Shown one piece after another: positions 45,741-56,310 of a DNA stretch of 64,000 nucleotides. The stretch is from Pontederia crassipes. Lineage: Eukaryota; Streptophyta; Magnoliopsida; Commelinales; Pontederiaceae. Under the pieces are notes generated by a model. That model did no database searches. It had not been told where the DNA came from and saw only the letters and a program-made list of their open reading frames with translations. The first letter of the stretch is position 1. Each line of letters starts with the position of its first letter. Both the position numbers and the translations under genes were made by a program. Where the stretch lies: the NCBI GenBank assembly GCA_030549335.1, contig CM060194.1, forward strand, positions 75,242,077 to 75,306,076, given 5' to 3'.

Positions 45741-47080
45741 GAAGTATCACTATATTTTTATGAATAATTTAAATTGATAAATTAATTCAGAATATATTTG
45801 AATGAGGTGAAATTTGATGTTAGAAGAATAAAATAATTGATGTGATAGAAAAAAAATAAATGTGATAAATTAATTTTAGTGGATGATTAAATTAAATATA
45901 TATTTTATAAATATATGTTTAAAATTTGTTAAAAAATTAAAAAATAAATGTATATTAAAAAAATTATGTCAAAAATGTTATTAAACATTATATTATTTAA
46001 AAATATTTTTAATAAAAAATAATTTTTTAATAAAATAATAAGTATAACTAATATTATATTAATCCTTTATTATTTATATGTTATATATAATAAATATATT
46101 AATTTATATAAGAGAGGTTAAAAAAACTGATAAAAGAAAAAAAAAGTTTGGAAAAAAAGAAGAAAAACGTCAAGTAAAAATATTGAAAAAAAAAATTCAC
46201 AACTTCTTAAAACTAAAGTCTTAAATTGCGATTTGATTTCCCTCGAAAATCAGGTCGCATGGGGTGTTTGGGAACTGAGTGGACGATTCCAATTGCCAAA
46301 CACCTCAGGAGTTCACGAAAAAAAAATTCTACAATATTTTACACACACACCCCCCCCCCCCCCCCCCCCCCCCTCCCCCCAAAAAAAATTCTTGGGAGAG
46401 GGATTTAAATTGCTTTTTAAAACATTAGAAAAAAAAACATCACGTCAATTTGTCGAAGTTTATATTTTTTTTAATATTAAATAGCTAGTTGTATTTCCGA
46501 TCGAAAAAATATGACTAACTGTATCTTATAAACGAATACAAATATTTTAATAACATCAAATAGAAAATATAAATATTTTTTAATTTTTAAATTAAAACTC
46601 ATATGTTAATTTATATCTTAATTAAATAGTTTATTTACTAATTTAAAATATAAATATATTATAAAATAATATAATTATATTTATTTTTAAAAAAAATTGC
46701 TAGCCGGATCATAATGCGTCATTTGTTGCTCATTAACTTCTTCCATGATTCCATTCCATGTTATTGTGTGTATGCCGTTTACTTTCTTCCATTTATTTCA
46801 TCATCCATCTAATTCCGGAAAGATCTAAAAAAAATATTTTTTTCACCATAATTATGCCATTCAGATTTGTGCACAAGCTTGCTTGGTAAATGATTAGCCA
46901 AAAAGGCAAACAAACATAAGAATGAATTAATAACTAATATTTTTTTCTAAAATAATTGCCTGCACTAAATAGTTGCTACTTTTTATGAATTGTTAAACTT
47001 TATCATGTCAGATTCTGCTATTTTCACTACACGATAATCTTATGCTATCTTGAATTAAATACTTCATATTTTTGGGCAAA
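45741..47080. other. AT-rich intergenic DNA with a poly-C run
   Basis: No gene. A near-pure C run lies at 46351-46380, preceded by CA dinucleotides. Confidence 0.5.
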
Positions 47081-47771
47081 ATGGGTGTCCCCCCATTCCC
47101 CCGCGTCCGATCCAATCCGGATCAGACGGACACAGATGGAAATGGGGTTTTTATCCTCCAACCGGTTTTTTGAGTTAAAATGGGTGTTCGTCCGGTCGGC
47201 GGTCCAAATCCGGATCGGACCGAAATAAAAGGCGGCGAAAGTAAAAAATTTTCCCCTTTTTACTCTCTCTTTCTCACTTGTCTCGTGGGCGATCGGCGCA
47301 ACACCCCGATCCACGACCGCCGCCTTTTCACGACCACCGGCCATCGCACGAGGCGCAACCAAACGATCGAATCTACGTGTCCCCGACGAGATTCGCGTGA
47401 CCCCACCCGGATTTGGGCCGTCGCGATCCACGACAGCCGACCACCGCACGAGGCGCAACCAAACGACCAGATCTGCATGTCCCCGACGAGATCCGCGCGA
47501 CCCCGCCCAGATCTGAGTTTTTTTCGACCTAAGTTGTGTTCTTCTGACCAGATCGCTATTTTTTCGACACTTGTCCATTTTTCCCGAACCGATCTGTGTT
47601 GTTCCATTTTTTCCGACCAGAGATCTATGTTTTTCCATTTTTTCCGACCAGATCTATTTTTTCCAACCATGCCGCACGCTCGCCTCCGCCTGGCCTGCCC
47701 CGCGCGCCCGACCCCGTCGCCGCCTGCCCCGCTCGCAAGACCCCGCCCGCCGCCTCCGCCTGCCCCACTTG
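47081..47771. other. GC-rich stretch with a 100-bp tandem duplication
   Basis: About 47300-47500 contains two copies of a 100-bp unit (ACGAGGCGCAACCAAACGA at 47348 and 47448). The phrase TTCCATTTTTTCCGACCAGA recurs at about 47600-47660. The same GC-rich character resumes at 52578, so the next LTR element seems to have split one block. Open frames show no known family. Confidence 0.45.
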
Positions 47772-48447
47772 TGTCACGGGGCATTTTCCCGTGACACGAA
47801 GCGTGAAGTATCGCGGCATCAGTGTCGTTCAACTTATAGTTCTCGGCCGCTCAGCGCCGAAACCATGGAACACATGCAGCCGTCCCGCACTGCGTAATAT
47901 TACGGAATACCAAGTTATTAGCACTTAGGGCATTTATCTTGTAAGGCCGTCCTTATGAATGGCCAAGTAGATGACGTTCCCGTAGGGTACGTCTTTTGCA
48001 TCTTCAATATGTAATAAGACTCCTATACTTACAATACACTGGGAGGAGTTCACTAGTGCCTTCCGAGGTCCAATTGTATGTTATGTTTCATCACATTTTA
48101 TACAAGTAAGCTTTCCTTCAATTCTAGTGTCATGGCCTTGAGCGTAGGATGGCAACCTACATCGATGTCCCTTCGTGACATCCCGTGGTCCCATAGTCGC
48201 CCCTTCGGACTTTAAGCACCCAAGCGCCTAAGCGTCTGCATTAGTGTCGCAACGCGCTAATGCCATGATCACATGACGAGTAGTCCAATACTCTAGTCAT
48301 ATCCGCGATTGAATGCCTATAAGAGCGACTCTCGGCATAGTCATCTCGACCATAAAACTTCCGCTGCAAACTCAAAATAGGCTTGGCTAGGTGCCCATCC
48401 GCCTAGTCCATGCACGTGGTCTAGTGTCCGAGAATGACCCCGTGACA
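47772..48447 (+). repeat. 5' LTR with terminal hairpin
   Basis: 676 bp. The first 25 bases are an inverted repeat: TGTCACGGG, a 7-base loop, then CCCGTGACA. The same GTGACA closes the LTR. Confidence 0.88.
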
Positions 48448-48449
48448 AG

Positions 48450-48461
48450 TGGTATCAGAAC
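48450..48461 (+). promoter_or_regulatory. Primer binding site, initiator Met tRNA type
   Basis: TGGTATCAGAAC matches the initiator tRNA-Met complement except for one base in this core. Confidence 0.8.
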
Positions 48462-50338
48462 AGTTCTTCCTGCTCGGATTACCCAGCGACGATGACTCGC
48501 TTGTGTCGTCGCAACGTGCACTGGCGTAGGAAAAGTGCTTTCGCTCACAAACTCCATCACGCCCAGGCGCACTGGTACCATGGTCTTTGATCGTTGACGC
48601 CAACGAGGAATGCGTGGCAAGCTTCCTCGCCGCATGCCCAATCGTGCCCCGCAACATGTTCCTCATACACCCGTGTCGTGTCGAAGAACATCTGTCATGC
48701 ATCATGATGGTGGACTGATCGCCTCGCCTAACCGGGACGGTCATGAGTCGCTCACTCGAGTAGATCAACCACCCCAGGTATACAGTCGGAAATTTTGAAG
48801 TGTCGCGCTGCGTCAATAGTGGCCATATGCTCCGCATGATGATCTTGCGTTACTCATACCATGAGATTGCTTACACAATATTGTGTAACTCGGAGGACCC
48901 GTGCCATATTCAAGGACTGTCAGTCATGCACTATGATGATGACTTGGCACTGCTCGGCATTACGTGACGTTGCATCGCATGTCCAGTCATGCAACGTGAA
49001 GTGCACAACCGCTTCATGAGAGAAGTTGGCTTAAGGACAAACATCAAGGTTCATAGTCCCTTTCGGCCAAGGAACATCATCATATCGGCTAAGGAGCATC
49101 AATCACAAGCATCTTGTCGTACCGCAGCATCGCCTCAACGCCAAGATGACTTTCGCAAGATGGAGCGAAGCGTTGATTACTTGCAAACACTTGGGGACGA
49201 GTCGTCAGCCTTGTCTGTCTCGTCAAGTGTCATCCCGCAAGCGGCGTAACATCATCCATCGAGGAGTAGGACGAACCTGATACATGCCAACGCAAATTGA
49301 TGCCTCAACTCAGCGACCAATTTGGCAAATGGTCTGAGCGTCGAGCATCGGCGAACCTTGGCATGGTGCTGTCAAGCATTCCACTACCAACCGAAGGAAG
49401 GAGTGTCATTTCCTCTCCGACAACGCCTCGAGCAATCGAAGCGGCCTCCACGGATCGCAATTCAAATGTTTCGAAGGACACACTAGCGATGTCATCCCTT
49501 CGAATGGAGATGGAGGTGATGTTGGGAGCTCATGCCATGAGTTCACCAACCGCAATCCGCTTACCTAAGCGGAGCATCTTCACGAACATCCCCATGGTTC
49601 GTTGAAGACTCGAAATGGCTATTCTTTCACAAGAATCAATCACCCGGTGGACAAGTATGTAAAAGGCGCATGATCCTTGTCGACGAGCGCAATGGCATTA
49701 CTTTGTCCAAGTTGTGAACGGACGAGCATCTAAGGTGCATCCTCTTCGTGAATGAATACAACGATCTCGCCCCATCCATACCCCAAAGGTGTTGCCTAAG
49801 CTTTAAAAGAGGTCTCAAGATCGAAAGAAGACATACCCCAAGAACCCTGCAAGATGTGGCAAACTCAGGATGGCGTTGCCATCGCGATGATGTGGAATGT
49901 GACAAACATGGATCCCATCGAGATGTGGGACAGAGGAAGTGGCAGCTCATCAATTATGCAAGCCCTGACAAGTTGGGACTGAAGGTTAAGATCACATTGT
50001 TCAGCATCGGCCAGATGGGCATGTTGAAGGAGGAAGTGAAATGAATCACCGAGCTCCACGTACAGTGTTCCCAGGATGATGAAGACTCAATGTTGGTACT
50101 CTTCAAACAGAGGGGTTAGAAGCTTTGGACTAGGAGGGACTTGGAACGACAGGATTGCCCAACCTTCGCTCACTAATCGTCGCTGCCAAGTCAATCGTGA
50201 CAAGTGCCATACCACTAGAAGTCCTTGGGCAAGGGCAATGATGGGGGAGAGAAGCTTAAGTCGCAAGGAGGAAGCTACTTATGCCAAAGACAAGGATAGT
50301 CCATCGAAGCAGGAGAATCGAGTCGAACCACAGGCACA
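48462..50338 (+). other. Non-coding interior of the LTR derivative
   Basis: Frames of up to 138 residues exist on both strands, but none shows a retroelement or cellular domain. It may be decayed gag or captured sequence. Confidence 0.45.
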
Positions 50339-51060
50339 TATGGGGAGACTCCCATCGTCGCTCACTATAACGACTGGAAGTGGACAAGGTAGAAAGTGTC
50401 ATATCCAAAAACCTTGCTCCATCTCAAATCATCGAAATATCAAATGACCGCCAAGGATAAGGTGGCCCTGCACTCAACACTCGACGGATGAAGAACTCCA
50501 CATTACAGCCATCTCAACTTGGAGACAATGAGTTGAACCACAAGGGAATGTGGGGAGACTCTTGTCGCCCACTATGGCGACTTGGAATGGACAAGGCATG
50601 AATTGTTATATCAAAGAACCTTGTCCCGCCTCAAAATATCGAAACATCAAGTGATCAACAAGGAGGAGGTGGTCCTGCGCTCTTCATTCGGCAGAGGTAT
50701 GGAAGACTTTGCGTTGCAACCCTTTGCAACATAGAGACATTGAGTCAAGCCCACAAAGAGACCTGAAGCGTCCCGAAGCATCCGTGGGAAGACCCTTGTC
50801 GCTCATCATAGCGACCTGAAGCACCCGAAGCAAACAAGCTGCAAGCGTCGACATTGAAGAGCTTGTGCTGTTTCAAGTCGTCAAAATTCCAAAATGATTA
50901 TCGAGGGTGAGATGATCCCGTATTTTGCATTCGACGAAAGTGAGACCTTATGCTGCGGCCACCCGCAACATGAAGGCATCGAGTCAAGTCATGCAGGTCG
51001 AATGGCGAGACTCTTCATCGTGTTCTACATGACCCTAAGACAACTCTTCTCCGCGTTATT
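50339..51060 (+). repeat. Degenerate tandem repeat of about 210-235 bp inside the LTR derivative
   Basis: The phrase TGGGGAGACTCTTGTCGC..CACTATGGCGACTTGGA and what follows recurs at 50341, 50551, about 50785 and 51003. Within each unit, AACCTTG..CTC, TCGAAATATCAA and AGGTGG.CCTGC phrases recur in the same order. There are about three and a half copies and identity falls along the array. Confidence 0.7.
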
Positions 51061-51449
51061 CCTGAAGGCATACAAGAGTTATTTCACCCCAAAGAAGCCA
51101 AACCACACAAGTTGACGCTGCGCAAGTCGAAGAGAAGTGAAGCCAACAGAAACTTGATGGACAGGTTGCTTGATGAAGTCAGACCGCACATGGCGGACTC
51201 CACTAGCGCTGCACAAGTGATGACCCCGGATTGGATGAAGGATCAACAAGTGAAGCAGGCCCAAGGGAGGAGTCCTCAGCGAGACCCCAAGGAGCGGGCA
51301 TTTCTGGCGTTGCGTGATGCTGGTGAAGTGGAACTCAAGGCAAAGAAAACAGAATTGAACGAGACAAGCGAAGTCAAGACTGAAAACAAAGGCCCCGAGG
51401 AAGTCCGCACAATGGCGTCGGGGGCATCGCCGACTTTGGTGGGAGAGAA

Positions 51450-52577
51450 TGTCACGGGGCATTTTTTCGTGATACGAAGTGTGAAGCCTCACGACACCAG
51501 TGCCGCTCAACTTATATCTCTCGGCCGCTCAGCGCCGAAACCATGGAACACATGCAACCGCTCCGCACTGCGTAATATTGCGGAGTACCAAGTTATCCGC
51601 CCTTAGGGCATTTATTTTGTAAGGTCGTCCTTTCATACGGTTCTTGTATTTCGTCATCCAAGGTTATTAAGTTTGAGATCCTATGCAAACTTTTTTCTGG
51701 GGGTGTAACTGCGTTTGGATGCCAGAACGCATTAAGATTTAGTTTCTATCAACTTTTCAAGAACTAAATGATGTCACGTAAAAGTTTCGGCTTGGTGTTT
51801 GGATGTAAGTTTTGTGAAATAAAAGGTTCCGACAAATGATGTGACATAAAATTATTTATTGCAAAAGAAAAAAATTGGGCGTGCGCTAAATGCTAGCGAA
51901 TTCTCGCCTCCTTTGAGAACTCAAATCCTCGGATTTGAAAGAATTTTGGGCGTTAATCAGAACTTGAATGGCCAAGTAGGTGACGTTCCCGTAGGATACG
52001 TCTTTTGCATCTTCAATATGTAATAAGACTCTTATACCTACGGTACACTGGGAGGAGTTTACTAGTGCCTTCCGAGGCCCAATTGTATGTTATGTTTCAT
52101 CATATTTAATACAAGTAAGCTTTCCTTTAATTCTAAAGTCATGGCCTTGAGCGTGGGGTGGCAACCCACATCGGTGTCCCTTCGTGGGGTCCTGTGGTCC
52201 CTTAGTTGCCCCTTCGGACTTTAAGTGCCCAAGCGCCTGCATTAGTGTCGTAACGCGCTAATGCCACGGTCCCATGACGAGTAGTCCAACACTCTAGTCA
52301 TGTCCGTGATTGATGGCGTCCTGTGGTCCCTTAGTTGCCCCTTCGGACTTTAAGCGCCCAAGCGCCTGCATTAGTATCGTAACGCGCTAATGCCACGGTC
52401 CCATGACGAGTAGTCCAACACTCTAGTCATGTCCGTGATTGAATGCCTATAAGAGCGACTCTCGGCATAGTCGTCTCGACCATAAAACTTCCGCTGCAAA
52501 CTCAAAACATGCTTGGCTAAGTGCCCATCCGCCTAGTCGTCGCACGTGGTCTAGTGTCCGAGAATGACCCCGTGACA
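51450..52577 (+). repeat. 3' LTR with insertion and internal duplication
   Basis: Matches the 5' LTR but is 452 bp longer. About 333 bp of unrelated sequence (about 51632-51966) sits where the 5' LTR reads straight through, and a 129-bp segment is tandemly doubled (52189-52317, 52318-52446). Confidence 0.85.
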
Positions 52578-53160
52578 CTCGCACGACCGCCGCCGCCACC
52601 GCCGCCTAGTATGTCATCTACATTTTTCCATTTTTTTATCCTCGGACCGACCGACCTTTGTCTTCACTGACATGAAAGATGATTCCCCGCCTCCGCCGCC
52701 GTACGCACGCATGTTCCCGTTGAGGTCCGTCGCATGCCTAATCGCTATCGCTGACCGCCGTCGCACGCCCCCTTCCGCCCCCTCTGATGCCGTCGTACGC
52801 CTAACCGCTATCGCTGCCGCCAAGTTGTCGTGTAATTAGTTAAACACTTATTAGTTGATCACTTGTAATTATGTAATAATCACCTCCAATTGTAAGTAGT
52901 TACCTTGTAATTATGTAATAATCACCTTGAAAAACAAGTGCTTGATCACCGATCATGTTGTACTTAGTTAATCAACTTCATCATGTAAGTAGATAATCGT
53001 CAATTGGAACTTAGTTATATGGTATCGAAATGTGTTCCCCTAAAAGCTTCACATGTTATCGACCTAGCACTAACGTAAATTGATGTTTATGTTGTTGACC
53101 TATTTATGTTGGAACTTAGCTATATGTTATATGATGTATACCAGATACCCTTTAGTTATA
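52578..53160. other. Intergenic DNA, GC-rich then AT-rich
   Basis: The first 250 bp continue the GC-rich block seen before 47772. Then comes AT-rich DNA with a doubled TTGTAATTATGTAATAATCACCT (52862 and 52909). No gene was recognised. Confidence 0.4.
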
Positions 53161-56100
53161 CTTAGTTTCGGCCCAAGTCAGCTGGATGACTCGGCCGTAA
53201 GGCAAAGACATGTCGTCGGTGAAATTGGCGGCTGAATCTCGGCCGTAATATGTGTCGGCCATAAGGAAGAGACCTCGGTCAGTCGCAAAGTCTCTCGGTC
53301 GTAATACATATGCTCAAGTGTTGGCCGTAAAGACGTAAGTCGATGAAAAACTTCGGCCGGTCCATGGTGGTGGAATGCCTTTGAGAAGACGGCGGCTGGG
53401 CGACTGAGGCCTCAGACGTAAAGAGAAAAGTTCGGCCGTAATTGATGAAGCTCGACCGTAAGAGTAGATGAACCTCGGCCGTAAGGAGTAGATGTCGATG
53501 AATAACCTTGCAATGCAGCAGCTTCAGCGTAAGAGGCGGCGTGATAACGGCCGTGTGACTTCGGGCGTAAAAGAGCAGCGGAGACGCCGTGAGACTTCGG
53601 CCGTAAAGAGTTGGCTCGGTGTGGAAGCTCGGCCGTAAGGGAGCTGAGGTTAGGTCGGTGAGGCTTCGGCCGTAAGGGCTTTTGGGCGAGAGGCGTTGAA
53701 ACTTCGGCCGTAATATGTCTCGGCCGTAAGGAAGAGCTTTGGAACTTCGGCCGTAAGACGGTGGTGCTTGATCTGCAAGGATGTGGAAGGGGTAAAGAAT
53801 TTAAAGGGAACTTTAGGCGTAAACTTACCTTTCCCACGTGATGCGCGAAGTGAAGGGTCACATCAAATTCAAGGAGCGCAGTGATCGGTCGATTCCAAGG
53901 TGATTTTTCCTTTCGCCTTGTCATATCTCGGCCGTAAAATAACCGGGCTGTTGTGGCAGGGCGTAATGGTGCAAGTCTTCGATGTGACGCATGCATGGCG
54001 TTCAATCTGCTCGGAGCTCGTGCATGGAGCTTTTGTTGCCGATAAGTTATTTCAGTGTCGGATGTCAGAATCTGCTCGGCGAAATTTTTTTGATTTTTAC
54101 GGCCTGCTATACGTCTCGCCTTGTCATGTCCGAGATGAACCCGACGTGTTAATTCATGCATATCTCGATCCACGTATCCGAAGAAATGATTAGTCGAGTT
54201 TCTCTCCGTGCACAAAAAAGAAATATCGATTAGATGACTCCGTAAACTATTAATTAAAATGCCAATCAACTAACTAATTAAATAATAATAATAATAATAA
54301 TAAAACTTAATTAAAAAAACTATGGAGAATAGAGAATTGGTTGTGATTAAATATTTAATTCATTACTGCAACAACCAAGTGCTAAAAAAAATTAAATAAA
54401 ATAAAAAATTAACATCTGATTAGAATGTGTGACGTATAAATTTATCCAAAGGATTAACTTAGTTGTGATTAGATTTTCACTCAAGTCCTGCAACAACTAA
54501 TTTTCAGTAAGAGAGATAAAAGAATAAAATACAAATATATACAAGAAAAAAGAAATACAGATAATAGGTCACGCAGAAATAAGACTTTAACAAATGCCCA
54601 ATAAATCGATCGAAAGTAAATCTAATAGATAATCATAAAAATCATACAATTTTTACTCGTTCGGCCATAAAACTTGGAAGAATTAACGATGATGTAACAA
54701 ACGGCACAAAACGAATCAGAACTAATTTGCGGCCGCAAAGTTAATAATCAGACATTAGCAAAAATTATTTTCAGAGAAGAAATAAGATTAATCGACCGTA
54801 ATACAGAAATAGATTTACGGCCAAAATTAGATTAGTAATCCGAGGCTCGTTCGGCCGCAAAAACCATAGAACAATGTCGAAAGTGATTAATCAACGTGAA
54901 GGCGTAAAACTTGTTGGATTATGTCCGAAATAAAATCGCAAGATGGCGTAAAAATAAACTGAATTATGTCGGCCGAAAGAGGATTAAATTGACACTGGGC
55001 GTAAAGAACCGAAGTCAACAGCCTTTTGGCCGTAAAACAGAACATGTTTTCGGCCAAAATAAAAATTGAACGAAACGTCGCCAAATGAATCATTACGGCC
55101 GACAAAGAATACATTCGTACGGGGCATAAATCGGACATTAATCAATGAAGATTAAGTCAAAATGTGCGCCAACTAGGGGGTAATCAAATCAGTATGGTGG
55201 CGTAAAAATGAATGTTCAGAAGAGATCGACCGGTAAAACAGAAAGCTATCCACGTCTCGATCGTAACACAATTTGTATCAGAAAATTGAAATATGAATCC
55301 AAAGCAACAAATAAACATTACGGCCGAAAAAATTAAGAGATCAATTCTCAGCCGAGATGAAAATTCAAGCCGTAGAAGGAATAATAACACGAAATCATGC
55401 GCCTAACCCATCCAATACGAAAGAGAATTAAATCATCATTAATAAAGTCAAATTTCGGCCGTAAACAAAATGAAGAAAACAATTCTCGGCCGTTAATCAA
55501 TATTGAAAATAAGAGAAAAATCAATTCGATCATAAAGTGAATCTCGACCGTAAAGATAAAAATTGTCAATTAAGCTGAAACGAGATTAAATCAAACTTAT
55601 ACATTCAGAAATATATTACGACTGAATTGAAGTCGACAACCTTTGGCTGTAAAGTAAAACTGGGTTTCAGCCGAAATAAAAATAGAATTAAACTTATTCT
55701 TACGTCAATAGATGAATCGTTACGACCGAGAATGAGTGAAATTCATGTCGAGTGATCCATTACGGCCTAGAAAGAATAAATCACTTTGGCCAAAATAAAG
55801 TCAAATCAATATGAAAAGTTCAAACAATTGAAACGTTATGGCCGAGAATGAAAGTCGAAACTGATTCGAATAGGGCGTAAAAAATTTAAACCATAGATAA
55901 ACCGGGCGAAACAAGGTCAAATCAATATCCATTACTCATGGCGTAAAACAACGTTCGGATAAAAATATTACGGCCGTAAAACAGAAGATTAGAACTCAGA
56001 ATCGATATTGTAAGGCCGTAATTGGTAAAGCCGAGAAAATAAATCAAAGTCGTAAAACCATAAGTCGACAGTGTAATCCAGAAAATCCAATCGGCGTCAG

Positions 56101-56310
56101 ATTTTAAACCGAAAGTGGACAAATTTAAAAATGTTGTGACCTTTATCTGCAAAAGGAAAAAAATAGATTATTCGCAGAAATAAAAATAATTAAAAAAATA
56201 GTACATATTTACAGAGAATTTATTTACAGAAATTTATTTACATCTTCTAATAATTCATAAAAATAAAAAATTAATTAATAAAATATTTCCCGACAACGAC
56301 ACCAAAAACT
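53161..56310 (-). repeat. Dispersed array of a short palindromic motif (TTACGGCCGTAA and halves)
   Basis: GGCCGTAA occurs about 16 times exactly between 53191 and 56020. Many one-mismatch forms (CGGCCATAA, CGACCGTAA, GGGCGTAA, CGGCCAAAA) and reverse forms (TTACGGCCGA) accompany them. Spacing is irregular, mostly 20-80 bp. The full 12-bp palindrome is at 55968-55979. Sequence between motifs is not repeated. No conserved protein frame explains it. The stretch lies directly inside the primer site of the LTR at 56311, so it is the internal part of that minus-strand element. Confidence 0.75.
56289..56304 (-). promoter_or_regulatory. Primer binding site, tRNA-Asp type (decayed)
   Basis: The plus strand reads CCCGACAACGACACCA next to the LTR. 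Plant tRNA-Asp ends CCCGGCAACGGCGCCA, so the site differs by three G-to-A changes. It implies an element running on the minus strand from an LTR at 56311-58114 leftwards. tRNA-Asp priming is characteristic of the Athila/Tat branch of Ty3/Gypsy. Confidence 0.8.

Larger units (their letters stand above)
47772..52577 (+). mobile_element. Large LTR retrotransposon derivative without pol
   Basis: The LTRs at 47772-48447 and 51450-52577 share TGTCACGGGG starts and CCCCGTGACA ends. A TGGTATCAGAAC primer site lies two bases after the 5' LTR, and a purine tract GTGGGAGAGAA precedes the 3' LTR. The 3-kb interior has no protease, integrase or reverse transcriptase in any frame. It must have depended on another element for movement. 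The flanks ACTTG and (A)CTCG are at best an imperfect target duplication. Confidence 0.85.

Noticed and set aside
47180-47794. 204-residue plus-strand frame in GC-rich DNA
   Set aside because: Runs into the LTR of the next element and encodes Pro/Arg/Ser-rich sequence from a tandem duplication. No family was seen.
47767-52582. Perfect 5-bp target duplication for the pol-less LTR element
   Set aside because: ACTTG on the left and CTCGC on the right do not match. Only a shifted, one-mismatch reading is possible, so I do not claim it.
53412-54269. 285-residue minus-strand frame with recurrent LRPKS peptide
   Set aside because: The peptide repeats follow from the CGGCCG motif array. There is no known domain and no frame conservation between motifs, so I treat the DNA motif as the real signal.
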